Shown here: positions 23,301 through 35,537 of the stretch, piece after piece
Layout: every line of letters starts with the position of its first letter
Position numbering within the stretch: the first letter of the stretch is position 1
Source: Tigriopus japonicus
Taxonomy: Eukaryota > Arthropoda > Copepoda > Harpacticoida > Harpacticidae
Direction: 5' to 3'
DNA length: 64,000 nucleotides
NCBI GenBank assembly: GCA_010645155.1
Contig: CM021316.1
Coordinates: 2,525,249-2,589,248, forward strand
Made by a program: the position numbers and the translations under genes
Notes under the pieces: model-generated
Databases searched by the model: none
What the model was told of the DNA's origin: nothing
The model's input: only the letters and a program-made list of their open reading frames with translations

Positions 23301-26300
23301 GCAATCTCTTCAACTTAAAAAAACTAAAATGTGATTTTGGGCAACCTAATTATGTCATAATTTACCCACAAAGTTAACCTAAAATATTCAGCCTTAGTAA
23401 TGATCAATGAAGGTACAATCGTAAAGTTCATTTGTTAATGGTTTGCATATTCACTTTGATGAATATACGAACTTGCCTGAACAAAACAGTATCCAAAATT
23501 TGTCTGCAATTCTCCTCGTTAGTTATTCATGGCAATGAGTTTTTTTACATTCTTTGTATGTTCTTTTTTTCTTAACTGCCAGCACATGTTCAACTGCACG
23601 GAGTCTTTTTAATCGGACTCTTTTATGATACAGGGTTAGGCAAAATTAATGAAACGTCAGAGATAAGATCATGATTAGGGCCCTTGATGAGACAATTTCA
23701 AATGATAGTTTAAAAAGTATAACGGGATAAAGGAAAATTATCATGGAGCCTGGACAAAGTGGCAAAAAGAGGGTGGGGACTCTCGCGTTGGTCAAAGCCA
23801 TTACCGTTAAGATTACATAAAATATGGCTTGATCCGTGAACAAGATGGCCAAAGACTGTAAAATGTGTCCCCATAAATGTTGGTTGGATCGTAATAAGGC
23901 CAACAAGGACCACTTATGGTTGAGTTGAAGCAACATGGGATGATGCCCAAGAGGAGCATGCAAGTTAAAGTTAACATTGGTATCAAGACGTTCAGGGTGG
24001 CTGGTTGGCTCGGAGTGGAAAATGACAAACAATATTCCATTATGTTATAGTATGTTGTATGTGGAACGATATCTTAAAACATTGCTTTCCCGTTGACGTG
24101 ATGGTAAAGAGTTATTTCACAATATTCATGTTCCAACAATTCTGCCCAACGCTGTCTTTTATACAAATAATGCCCCAATATATTTAAGCACCTAAGCTTT
24201 GCCGATCATTGAGCATGAAGAGTGAATGCATTATACATTTCTGGGCCAACCGTCATTGGTATTGGTCCCAATAATCGAGTTCGTACGAATTGGGTTGAGA
24301 AGGTCTCTTGTGGACGTGCGTCACCTCAATCAAGCTAATCAGATCCGTGACGACAAGTGAGAAGGCCACTTTCGGAAAGTACTTGCCATGAACAGCCACT
24401 CCTTCCTTCCTTCCTTCCTTCCTTTTGTGGATATGTAGTCAAATATTGACATACCCCCTTGTTGCTTTGGATCAGTATTACTGCGCACGTAGCTGTAACG
24501 TAAAAAAATGAGCTCCAATGAAAGGCTTTTGAGTTTGTGTGTGCATTTGTCACTTCTCAAAGAATTACTGTTGGAGGATTGGATTTCGTATGGGCTTCCA
24601 CAGGCTCTCAATACACGATGGAGTGAATCGAAACCATTATGCCATCCCCATATACGGTTTGAGGTGGAAGAAAAGATCAAATTCGCCATGGAATGAAACC
24701 CAGGGAGAAAGATATTCCGTATAGGTAAAATTGAGTTCAATACCAAGGCTCAAGATCGAGAGACATTCGAGTAGCTTATCCAGAAAGATCACTCAAGATA
24801 TCTACCGGTACAACTTGAATAGTTTGTGATGTATTCCGTAGAAGAAATCCTTGAAACAATGAGTGGCCTCAAGAACGGTTTTAAGCCCTTGATGTAGTCG
24901 TCGCGAGCACGCAAACACTCGAAATGGGTTTGGTTCCATGTTTCTCTTGGAATGGAAGCCATTCCCCTCGTGTTAAGACGTTAGATTTGATGGTTGAAGT
25001 TGGCAGAGCTAGGTTTCCTGCATCTCCATGTTTTTATTCGTCAAGATCGCGATTGGATGGGGCTCCCTAGGAGGGAGAATTTCCTGTCGGTCGGGAGATG
25101 GATGTTACAGGGTGGTTGATGCATCCCGTGGCCTTGATCTTTACCTCCTCCACCTGATACTGTAGGTACACCCTGCTCAATTCACCCTGTATTCAATGCT
25201 TGTAGACTCTGGTGAATTCTTGAATGAATGAGCATTTTATTCCGACCGAATATCTCAGTTAATGAGCTGCATTCGAGTTTTTATTCCGAGGTGCGGTTAC
25301 CCTGCTGGGTTTTGAGTTGGAAGTTGGGAAATAATCGAGGCACTTGGTTCCTTTCCGCAATTCTCGAATGCACTTTCTCGCATTTATGATCAAAGAAAAT
25401 TGCCCAAACCTGCCCGAGTATTTCCGAGGCAAGCTCGTGTGTTTTCATTTTGGATTTTTTCAACTCTAATTCTGATCATGAATCATAATCACTTCTCCTT
25501 AGCAGAACCTAGGGTGGATGGATGGATGGATACATTGCTAGATGGATCATTCAAATCCGCCAGGCGTGCAAAGTCATCGTTGACTTGACTACTAGGCGCT
25601 TGTTTGCTCGTTCTCGGATGAGATCTAGGAGGTGAGCTCGCCAAATGTCAAGTCAAAGTAGCTTCCGATCAATTAGAATTTATCTGCGGATCTTCTTCGC
25701 CGAGGAGTGCCAATAAACGCCCATTCTGACATCTCTCAGCTCGAAGTTGTATTTCGTCATTGAAGGGAATAGGGACCCCCTGCCTCTGAGGATAAGAGCA
25801 ATTTCTCAACTGCGTTCATATCCATACAAAGTGTGTTCTTGAAGTACGTTCCTCAATATCCTCCTCATCCCAAATGAAAATCCCGTCTTTCGTTGATTCA
25901 TCGACGAAACAGATCCTGATTCATTCGATTTGTTTGTGTGGATACTCCAAATTCCTCATTGTTTGGAAAATATTATGATAGATTCTCATCAAATCATGAA
26001 TGATCTGCCTTTTCATTAAACTGTTCTTGAGCATGTTTTTTTGCAAATTAAATCGATCTGGAATCTAAAAAAGAATTCTAGGTAGAATGTTCGAGATGAA
26101 GATCTGTCAAAGATTAATGTAACCAATTGTTCTACCAGCTTCCATTTGCATAGCTTGTCAACTGCAGGAGGGTTTCTTGTAGGAACTGTCACATTTCCAT
26201 CGAATTTCGTTCTCGCCCAACTCGACGTCGTCTCTGGTGGCTTCAGCCTCGTACTTTGCACATACATAATACATACCATACTTACCGAGACCCTCATGGC

Positions 26301-29300
26301 GTGTACATATTCAAAGGATCCCTCGTCTCGTCGAAGCAAAAGCGCCTTCCGGGGGTCTCTCCTCTTCTCAAATACGATACGACATTCAAGCAAGACACGT
26401 TGTTCGAGCAAGTGGCTTGCTTTGCTTTGCTAGGTCGTCGGATCCATTCGTTCGTTCATTCGTCCGTCGATCTCGAGATCTTCACTTATGAAGGAAGAAC
26501 GCTCTGGCAGTCATTCGTCAGAGGTGCCAGTGGGAAGTTGTGAAATTTCTTAGTGAATAGGAGGTTGTTCATTCTGGGAAGTGGTACTTGGTTTAGAGAT
26601 CGTCTTCTACTTCTTCCATTGCTGCCAACAACAAAGCCAAGAGCTTGAGAGCGAGATCAAAGAGATTAGCCTCGATTTTCCTTTAGAACTCGGAGGTAAA
26701 TGAATGTCAATCAAAGCCAGTTTCTTTCTTGATGCCATTTGTACCAGTGAAAAGGTCAAAGCTCTTGACAAAAGCAATTGTTGACAACCTTGCTTTTTAG
26801 AAGTGGTTGATTTCATGATCGGTGAAATGGTTAAATTACCTTCAAAATGAAATAATTCTGAGGTTAAGTGTGTTTTATCGAAGATGACAATTGCTTAAAG
26901 ATCTTTTGCGAGATTTTACCAGCAAATTATTGATTGATAAAATGCTTAACATGCATGCCATTAGTTAAAAGAATACAACAGCCACTCAAAAAGTTTGATT
27001 CATGTCAAATTTTCTTTTTGTTCCCGAAGGCCTTGAGTGTTTGTCAACGGGCGTGGAATACCTTTCAGGTTTGTTCCTCCATCATAACTGCGCATTGGCT
27101 TTTTCCCAAGAGTTACATCGATTTTTGTATTTTTCTTGGAACACCCCTCGTGATGTGCTAAAAAGTCATTGGACACAAACCTGAGTCTGCAGTTATTACT
27201 ATTCGCGCGTTTGACCTTTGTGCGAGTCTGTGACGAAGGAAATGCAAATAATCTGCAATCCAGCATTAGAATGAATGAGATGGAGGTTCAGATCCAAGGT
27301 GCATCTAAAACAATTGAGCGTTTCGCCAAAAATGCGTGATTTGAGTGAGATGGAGATTCTCAAGTATCCGAATATGCAATGGCTCAAATAGGAAGATGCC
27401 AAATGCCAAATTCCTCACAAAGAGATGGCCAATTGAAATGGACCACATGGAGTTCTTGGGATGGGAATTGAGATCCACACATCCAATTTCAATGCAAGAA
27501 CGCTTTGTTTAGAAAAGACGAGTCAAGCAATTTGAATGATGAACTAGCAGAGTTTTCAAGACCAAATGGTTCAGCTTTTCTTTAGAAAGCGTGCTCTATT
27601 CATGAATTTCAAGCTATCCATTCTTGTATGTTGCGATACCTGGACAACAAGTTATCTTTTGTCCGGAGTTTACCTCTCAATTGGCCAAAGCGACGCAAGC
27701 AAATCCAGATCACTTTCCCCTTAGGGAAACGATAAATTTGCTTTGTTCCGAACAATGCGAGCTTCGGCTTGGAAATAGAATTGGAGCACAAATCTCTGTC
27801 TCTCCAGGGGTTGGAAGGGTCTTTTTTCTTGATTCCTGCCAAGAGACACATTGGGAAAAAATCCAGCTCAATGGATGTGTCACCCACACTTCATTCTCAC
27901 GATTTCACGATGGCGAGATTTGAAATGAGAGCACGCCCAACGAGGGGGAAATCTGGGTTTGCCCATCATCTTAACGAGGTCCTCCTGTCTCTTCGAATTG
28001 GCCACATGGTCATCATAAAGTTGACTGAACACACGACAAATTAAGTTCCACCGCAAAACCTCGTAGGAGTGCTAATAATCTTTAGATCTAACGGCATTTT
28101 CACCAGCAATGAAGAAATTTTGAGTACGTCCGAAAAACAAAGCCCACTAAGATGATTATCCGAGGTTAAGTATGTGGGTGGACACGTCCAAATTAATAAA
28201 AGAATCTGTTTCTTTGCCTGCCACACCCATGAGTCACTCCAACTCTACCTTTGCCCACAACAACTGACTGATTGCATTAATGTTTTGCCAAAAATTTGCA
28301 CTTGACATGAATTTATCGATCCGACTGGAGATTTCCTGCCCAAATCGAAAGTCTGAAGGATGATCTTCCTGACGAAGACACCAACGAACCAACCGGTAGA
28401 TATGGTTCGTCTTTTTCTGACTTCCGCTATGGCTTAATTTTCTCGGGTCTTCTGGATCTTGTACATTGTGGGCAGACTCACATGGAATGAACTGTACGTT
28501 GACGACGGCACACAGAAAGAGTGAGAGAGAGAGGATATTTGGTTGTAGAAGGTCACTTTCTTTCTTGAACTTTAGCTCTTCATTCATAAAGGTTTTGCCC
28601 CCGTCGCCCAAATCATTGAGGAGAGAACAACAAAATCAAAGCGTGCAATGGAAGCCAAAAAATCACTTCACGACTTTTGACATGGGGGCAAAGTCTGTTG
28701 TGAGCGCGGGAAATGATTGAGCAATGCTGGTAGTCACAATTATAATCCCATTTTCATTGATTGACTCTTTGTGCAATCTCTTGCAACTCTCTTGTAAGAA
28801 GGTTTGCGATCAAAAACGATACGAATTCTGTTGGACCGTTCAATTTTATCAAATCATTTTGAGGGTCCTCATGAGTTGCACAAGTGTTAGAACTAAACAA
28901 AATTCTGATTTTGCTCAAGATAAGATACCCCTCTGAATACTCGTACAGTATGTTAGTTAGCAGTTATTGAATGATCCATTTCTACTTGTTTTTGTTGTGC
29001 TAGCTCAAGCTGGTTGAATTTTGAATGCGCATAAAAATCAAAAAAGTAATTTACCCGTTCAATAGTTCAAGTTTGCTTTATCTTACGAAGTCGATCATGG
29101 TAATCTCATCCATAAATCATTTTTGTTGACCCTCCCCAAGAAGAACTACAGCTTGCTTTATTTCAAAGAGAAATTTTCTAAAAATTAGGCAATGGGAAAG
29201 TCATTAGGATTGAACAAGGATATTTCGATTAGACTAAATTAGAACATTTGGCCATCAGTGCTTTTTCATTGAAAGGAATTGCGCAAAAGAATAGCGAGAC

Positions 29301-32300
29301 ATGAGGAGAGCGTATTTTTATATCTCCTTTTCCTAGAATTAGAAGCTGTTATCAGCAATTGCTCGAGTAGTGTTGTTGGCAAATAAGGGTATCAGGAATA
29401 CCAGACAAATTTTGGGTTCGACTGCTTTTGTGGGTTATCTTGGGCAACTCTTATCGCGATTTCCTCCCTTTGGACGCAGTCAAGTCAACAAAGGGAAAAA
29501 AGAAAGCGGCTCACATTTTTTGTAAGAAGATTCTTCAAGCGTGTTCGGATGCAGTTCTCTTTCTCAGTAGTGATGTCAAGAGGCCCTTGAAGTGGTGGTC
29601 TTTGTCTAATTTTGGAATTGTTTGCGATTGCTTTGCAGAGATGGCGAAGAAGATGGTTTGTACTCCAAGTTGGTCAGTTTCAGGGACAATATGTGCTCAA
29701 CTACTACACAGATGAGAGTCTCCGCAAATTGAAAGGAACGATTTGTCTGGATGAATGCGAGCAGGTAAGAAGTCCTTGTGGTTATTGTTTTGGTCATGAT
29801 CGGATTGTCATGGGGAAGAGCTCTTTTTTTTTGCTTTTCATCCAGGTTGATGTTGGACTCACTGTGGAAAACGGCAAACAAAGATACGAGCACATGTTTG
29901 ACATCAAAACCCCGCAACGAATTTTTTACTTGGCGGCGGATACCTTCGAAGAAATGAGCAATTGGGCCAAGATCGTTTGTGAAGCGTGCGGCTTAAGAGC
30001 CACTCCAGAAGATGAGAACAGCGGTAAGTAATAGTCTTCTTAGATGGTGTTGATGATGGAAAATTCCACATTGTTTATTTCATCTCTTAAGTTTTTTCCT
30101 TATAATGTTTTCGTTGATACAAAAAAAACTAGTATTTTGTACCAGGCTCAAAATTCCCAGTGTTTTGACCATTTCATGCTCTTCAAATTGTACATTTTTC
30201 TCTCTTAACCCTGCAATTCACAAACATTGGGAAAGTCCCAAATTCTAGCAACTGTGATAAGTCCTTGGCATGCATTGATGTCCCAAACTCAAGCTGTATT
30301 TGGATGATTGCATGCAGAATCGAAAACTATTTGAAATTGGGAAACCATGAGAAGCAAATAGGTAGTAAGTTGTTCAAAATCTGTCCATGATGTTCTTAAA
30401 GAAACTGTGGAGGAAAACGCCTTTTCCGGTGTTTTTATGTTGTGTCCATGGGCAGCAAGTATTAAAGAATCTGATTTCTGACCTAATTTAAACGTGTTTT
30501 TAACCAAAAAAAAAGAAGCCATTTTCTAAATTTTAGGACCCAGACATTTTTGCAAAGGTGTCTGAACATTTGAATAAAAATACTTTTTCCCAATTACAGA
30601 AGCCGATGCCGGGTTCTCGATAGCTGACCTTAACGCCACTCATGCTCCTCGAACTGTAGCCACAGGCTCCTCAGGGCAAGCTTCGAACCCCTTGATATCC
30701 AGCCCCTACATCCACATATCAACTTGTCATAGTGGAGGTCTCCCCAAGCATTTACAATCCCAATCCTCGCCCAACAGTAATCCGATACATTCCCCACCGA
30801 CCAATGTGTCGGGGTCGGAAATGGGAGATGATTCCGTGTTCTTCCCTTCCACGGGTGAAGATCATCCTCCATTGTCACCTAATGGATTGAGTGATCGACT
30901 CCAGAACTCGCTTTTGCCCCCAAGTCGGCCTCCAAAGCCCGCCCACCTTCTCAACCGCCCCATCCCCAACTCCAATACTCAACCATTGGGGCCAGCATGC
31001 CAAGGCAATTATGCCAATTCCAATGAAATGACAGTTATGTATCAGAAAGAAATGGCCCAAGTATCCCAGAAGAATCACAAGGGTGGCACAACTCAAATTC
31101 GGGAACGATTCATGAGCGGGCCCACGGGATCTGTGGAGGCCAATAATAACTATAATGGAGATCCGAGCAATCCGTCAGTTTTGAGGGATATGAAACCGGG
31201 ACGAGATGGTTTCGGCAAATCCGCCACGGTTGACCCCAAACGAATGGGAGGATTGGCGGCTTTAGGATCGAACCAGAAGTCGAAGCGCACCGGAAAATCC
31301 AATCATAGCCCTGGACTGCCCTTGGGATTTGCCACTCTCAATCCGAATACCTCGTTCAGACGGGCACCTCCAGTTCAACGGGCACTCAAGCCTCAAAACG
31401 CAGGTAATGAATGGTTTTATGAATTATGAAACTCTTTAAAGAACACTGGCATTTATTTTGTTATAAACACGGATATTGCTTCTTTCAAGCTATTGTGCTT
31501 GTTGTGCCATTTTTTTCCTTTAAAATGAACATGCCACGGCTAAGGACTATAAGCGGTGCATATGTGAACGGATGAAGTTAAAGTAAGGCCATCTAGTGGC
31601 ATAACCAAATTTGAGTGTTTTGTTAAATCTTTAATGTGGATTTATGACAGTTGATCACTCAACATGGCTTATTGACTTTTAAACACAGTCGTAAGTGAAC
31701 TCAAATAGCCTTGAAATGTGAAAAAAGTTTATTTCAATAATAAGCCGAAATTTGGGCAACAAAGTCGAGCCAGTTTTTGGCTTTAATATCAGGAGACTTT
31801 GTCGATATTTTGTCGACATTTAGTGTCATATCTTCAAGCCTTTAAGAAATAAATCCAAGTAAAAGATATTTCTTCGAGTAGGTTGCCTCAAAGGTTGTTC
31901 CAAAACAGACATGATTTCTATGAATTTTTAATTTTCCTTAGCTGCATCTGAGATGAACCTGATGTCAACCGGGTCCAATCACCAACTTCATCATCATGCT
32001 CATCATCCCCATCATCGTCATCCTGCTCCAATTCACGGTCGCAGTCAGAGCACGAGTGGAACCAACCGGATCGATTCGTCTCGTCATCATCTTCATCATC
32101 ATCATCACCACCACCAAAACCACTCCCAATCCAAGACTCTCCAACGGCATTTTAATTCGACTGCCGACGATTCGTCCGACGACGAAAGTAACTTTGAGGA
32201 TCATTTGGATCAACGCTTCACTTTTGAGGACACGTTTCACGCCCCTCTTCGTCCCAAAGATGACAACGAAGAGGAACAGGTAGGATAACCTCATTCAAAT

Positions 32301-32690
32301 ACAAAAACAAGCCCTAAAATGTTTACCCTATTTCAGATTTATTTCTATTTGCCGTCATTCGAGTCTCAAGCCAGTTTTGGTGGTCAGAAGTTAACCATGA
32401 TCCCTGCAGAACAGTATGAGCGAAGTCCAGTAGCCTATATTGATCTGGACTTGCCTGCCACATATGAGACGGATTCTTCGCGAGTTCATGGCGATTCTGT
32501 GTCCATATCGGGCATGTCGAGGTCGGGATTTTCCCCTCAATTTCCATTGAGTGGCTCAGATCCATCCCAATCGGGTTCGAGCACGACCGCTTACAAGAAC
32601 ATTGATTTTTTGAAAACGGAAGCCTTTAATCGAACCCGCCATATAAGGGAAGAAAAATATGCTTTGGAACAGGAACAACAGGCCTCTTGA
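20377..32690 (+). CDS. dos: DOS/GAB-family docking adaptor (PH domain)
   Basis: Multisite scaffold downstream of receptor tyrosine kinases, linking GRB2 and SHP2. Exons 20377-20469, 29639-29764, 29846-30023, 30600-31403, 31942-32279 and 32337-32690 give 630 residues with matching phases. The N-terminal PH domain spans about 8-125 (GWLIKSPP, RRRWFVLQ, FDIKTPQRIFYLAADT), as in GAB proteins. A Pro-rich region contains RPPKP (242-246) and PPVQRALKP (390-398). The latter fits the atypical PxxxRxxKP site bound by the GRB2 C-terminal SH3 domain. A His-rich stretch lies in exon 5. The C-terminus has Tyr547 (AYIDLDLP) and Tyr599 (AYKNIDFL), 52 residues apart. Fly DOS uses two tyrosines about 53 apart to bind Corkscrew/SHP2. 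Intron 1 is 9.2 kb, far larger than the others. The first exon is assigned by PH continuity and phase 0. Confidence 0.88.
20990..21403. repeat. Foldback (long inverted-repeat) element
   Basis: The left arm starts GGACTGGGAGGCTAAGGAG, and the right arm in reverse complement starts GGAGTGGGAGGCTAGCAATG. Homology continues for about 150 bases on each side, including ATGATTTCCAGTAG and TTTCAATTTTCAGCTCAATC. Arms differ at scattered positions. The spacer is about 100 bases. No clear target duplication was found, so the superfamily is unknown. Confidence 0.75.
23266..23396 (-). mobile_element. Diverged end fragment of the intron-4 hAT-like family
   Basis: In reverse complement this stretch follows the first 130 or so bases of the element at 7251, from the terminus (TAAGGCTGAATATTTTAGG) through TTATGACATAATTAGGTTGC to the AGACCAAATTT segment, with scattered changes. 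The rest of the element and its other terminus are absent, so this is a truncated copy. Confidence 0.8.
24400..24425. repeat. TTCC microsatellite
   Basis: About six TTCC units in a row. Confidence 0.9.
25108..25189. mobile_element. Possible tiny TA-flanked mariner-type MITE
   Basis: CAGGGTG at the left and CACCCTG at the right form a 7-base inverted end, with TA immediately outside each (25106-25107 and 25190-25191). The terminus resembles the first bases of the mariner-like element at 18998. At 82 bases with such short ends, chance is possible. Confidence 0.3.
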
Positions 32691-34136
32691 TGACTGAGGA
32701 GCAAGGAATGAATTCTCTTTCGCCTCTCATCCGTGATAAGAAATGGCAGGGATCTTTTCCGACCCACTTTAAAGGATCCTTTTTGTCGTCTTGGAGGAAG
32801 CGAATTGTGAAGCGAATGAAACCAGCAATGAAACAACAGCCATGATTTCCAAGAAATGAACATTTTCTTACTACTTTAAAACGCGCGCGAGGTAATGGCT
32901 TGTGAACAGCCATCCACTTTTCACTGTGATATATTTACCTTTAATTCTTTTTTTACCGCAAAATACAATCTTTTACATTGATAAATATGTTTTGATTGAT
33001 TTTTCGCATTGAAATGTTGATAATATCTAACGTTTTGTACTCTATGTCTTGATCTGCTCTTCTACTTTCAAAAATGAATAAATTGATAATGGAGTGAGTA
33101 GGTGCACAATCAAAACGGCAAACCTAAGGGAACGTTTCGTTTATTCCCCCAAAAATAGTCTGTATTAGTCGATGTATTTCACAACGTTGCTTGGAGCATT
33201 AATTATATCAAATATATTTATTGAAGTTTGAAGAGTAATGAAACATTCAGCTTGTTCGAAACCGGAGTTCACGGTTTCTTTAACATTGCTGTTGGCAAAG
33301 GAGTCAAGGTGAAAGAAATCCAGAGGTTTCTGAATTAAATGCCAGCTACCTCCCAAATGTAATGCCCGAGTAATAATTTTCTTTCGGGGGCATTTTTTCA
33401 CTGAAACATGTTAGTATTAACGGATTTGTTAGAAGCGGAATAGAAAGCTATGCCCGTGACTCTGGCATGGCCGATCTCACAAAAAGTGTTCAAAGTGCAA
33501 AATTACGGGGCAGAAATATTTTTTAGATACAAGTTTTCAGTTTCTACTTCATGTCGGCTTTTTCAGTTTCGGCCAAATTTTGGAAGAGAGAAACAGTTAA
33601 TTATGAAAGCAGTTTTACAGAATTAACCCTTCACGCCATATATCTCCGATCCCAAGAGGATATTGGTGTTTAGGATTCTGCGGACGAAGTGTTAAACCAA
33701 TCATCATGAATTGAACGGTTTTTTAAACACCTTTTACTTGCAATGCAAGAGGTGAATCTGAAAATTTGCAAGCGAATTCTTTGGTCGCAATCACTTCCCT
33801 AGCATAAGCTCATTTTCAAGATCTAGACGATCAATGTTGAAGTAATACCAATAATCCTTGCCTACGACAACCCAAATAAGAAACTCGACTCAAAATTTTG
33901 AATACGATTCTATGTATATTTCAGTCAGGTGGCAGTTGGGCCTCAAATTGTATTCTAAAAATTGCACTTACGTAAACGAAAGTTCATACGTATTTCAAAG
34001 TTATTATCACTTGAGCGTCGTGATTTTCGCCTCGAGCTTGAAATTGAGGTGTAACCACGTTTCACTTCAAAGACGGGATTGACAATTGGGATTTTGACAA
34101 ATGCAAACAACCGATTCTTGGCCTTCTTGGAAGGGC
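32691..34136. other. Spacer and 3' UTRs between DOS/GAB and CRAL-TRIO genes
   Basis: The two genes converge here. Apart from the DOS/GAB 3' UTR nothing was recognised. A 78-residue minus-strand frame (33165-33401) has no features that support it as a gene. Confidence 0.5.
33077..33082 (+). terminator. Poly(A) signal AATAAA of the DOS/GAB gene
   Basis: A canonical hexamer about 390 bases after the stop at 32690. Confidence 0.45.
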
Positions 34137-35276
34137 TCACTTTCCGCCCACCAAATAAGACCAATAACTCGGCGTTGGCTTATTTTCACTTGTGGAATCT
34201 TCTTTGAGCGACAAGTCTTCCGTCATCAGACCGATCTCGTCCAGTCCCAACAAATAGTCTCTATTCTCCAACAGAGCTTGCGACCAAGCTTTGGCCATAA
34301 CGGCCATGGAGAGATCGGCCGTACCCCCCAATTCCACTGGGACGGAATCAATTCCCAATTTTTTGGCCACTTTCACCAGATCCGAATGGGTTGAAATGCG
34401 GTTTCGGATCTTGGAACTGAGCAACGATTTCAGAAATTCCACAATCGCCCACACCCCAAAGGGCAAATTGACGAGGTTGATGTCACGATGTCTGATGGCC
34501 AGATTTTTTTCACAAGTGCCAAAGATCTTGGCAGCATCGGATGGGCTCCAAATTTGAACATGGGCCAAGGTGACCCCTTTGGCGTAGAACACGTAGGTAA
34601 GACCTCGAATCGTATTCTCTTCATCGGCCATCAAAGTCTCGAAGGTGGCCATGAAAACCCGCATGATATCAGAATTGGTGTGACGAAGAACATCCACATT
34701 AGTCGAATTATTCACAATAACTCTGCGACCTTTGGCGTCACGTTTTGGAAGGACAAAGACAAAGCCCGATTCGACCTAGAAAAAAAAGACATCTGTAACT
34801 CACGAAGGCATCCATAGCTAATCAGATTTCGGTAGAAATGTCTTACCAATTCGGCAATGTGAGGATCGGTGGGGTCGAGTTTCTTGAACCAATCCGGGTT
34901 CTCATCCCGCATCTGAATGAATCGCTCCAACACTTTCATTGATTTGTCCACATCGAATTTCTGGGAGCGAAGGAATCGAAGCAAGAAGACCGAATCAGTC
35001 GGGCATTTGGTCAACTCTGGCCATTCAGCAATCCTTTTCCTCATGGTCTTGAGGCCTTTCTCCCGTTTCTATAAGAGACGCCAAATATAAACCATTTTTG
35101 GACGCTCCGATAATCGTTAATCTACCCCTTACCTCTGGCGTTTCTTTCAGCTCTTCTCGAGCAATAGCTTCCAATTCCGGAGATAAGTTCCATTGATACT
35201 GATCCACTAGGGTCGGCGAGATCAGGGAAATGGATTGCATGGCATTGCTATTTCCACTATTGGGTTTGGGAACCAT
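34137..35276 (-). CDS. CRAL-TRIO (SEC14-like) lipid-binding protein
   Basis: Cytosolic lipid carrier of the alpha-tocopherol transfer protein/clavesin type. Exons in coding order: 35276-35133, 35068-34847 and 34775-34137. They give 334 residues with all junctions in phase 0. The N-terminal helical CRAL-TRIO-N region shows SVFLLRFLRSQKFDVDKS, the usual short-helix signature before the lipid fold. The CRAL-TRIO lipid-binding domain follows (GRRVIVNN, then HRDINLVNLPFGVWAIVEF and LKSLLSSKIRNRI, the gate-helix region). The start is placed at the ATG in AACATGG at 35276. The longer frame reaching 35300 runs back through an acceptor (TTGATTTCAG, ending 35288), so it probably includes intron. The ligand cannot be read from sequence. 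Confidence 0.85.
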
Positions 35277-35511
35277 GTTCAATGGATCTGAAATCAACAT
35301 CAGACCCCAATGCTCACTCCAAAGACACTAACCAATGACGAGATTGAATCGAGACGAGAATTATCAAAGCGTATCATGACTCTGCCTCCAGATGTGCATC
35401 CATCCAATGTTTCACTAGCTATCCATCCAAAATTACCCAATATAACTTCTATCAAGGAAATCTGTGATCTAACATGACTCTGCAAATCGTATTTTCGTTC
35501 ACATTTCATAA

Positions 35512-35517
35512 TTTATT
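35512..35517 (-). terminator. Poly(A) signal of the small coiled-coil gene
   Basis: Reads AATAAA on the minus strand, 20 bases after the stop codon at 35538. Confidence 0.5.
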
Positions 35518-35537
35518 CCAAATAAGTTCATTAAAAT

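Larger units (their letters stand above)
20470..29638 (+). other. Large first intron of the DOS/GAB gene
   Basis: A 9.2 kb intron. It holds a foldback repeat (20990-21403), a hAT-like end fragment (23266-23396), a possible mariner relic (23631-24040), a TTCC microsatellite (24400-24425) and a tiny TA-flanked element (25108-25189). Open frames on both strands were read, and none resembles a known gene. Confidence 0.6.

Noticed and set aside
28234..28611. A 125-residue minus-strand ORF with a hydrophobic segment and a DFRFG string, like a secreted RFamide precursor
   Set aside because: RFG is followed by Gln rather than a basic cleavage site, the leader is preceded by about 17 polar residues, and no peptide family matches. 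Treated as chance in an intron.
31965..32294. A Met-rich antisense ORF and an Ile-rich plus-strand ORF at 31.97-32.29 kb
   Set aside because: Artefacts of the CAT/CAC repeat encoding the His-rich exon of the DOS/GAB adaptor.
35300..35509. A 69-residue minus-strand ORF just upstream of the CRAL-TRIO gene
   Set aside because: It lies between a poly(A) signal and a splice acceptor and shows no family features; more likely spacer or leader.
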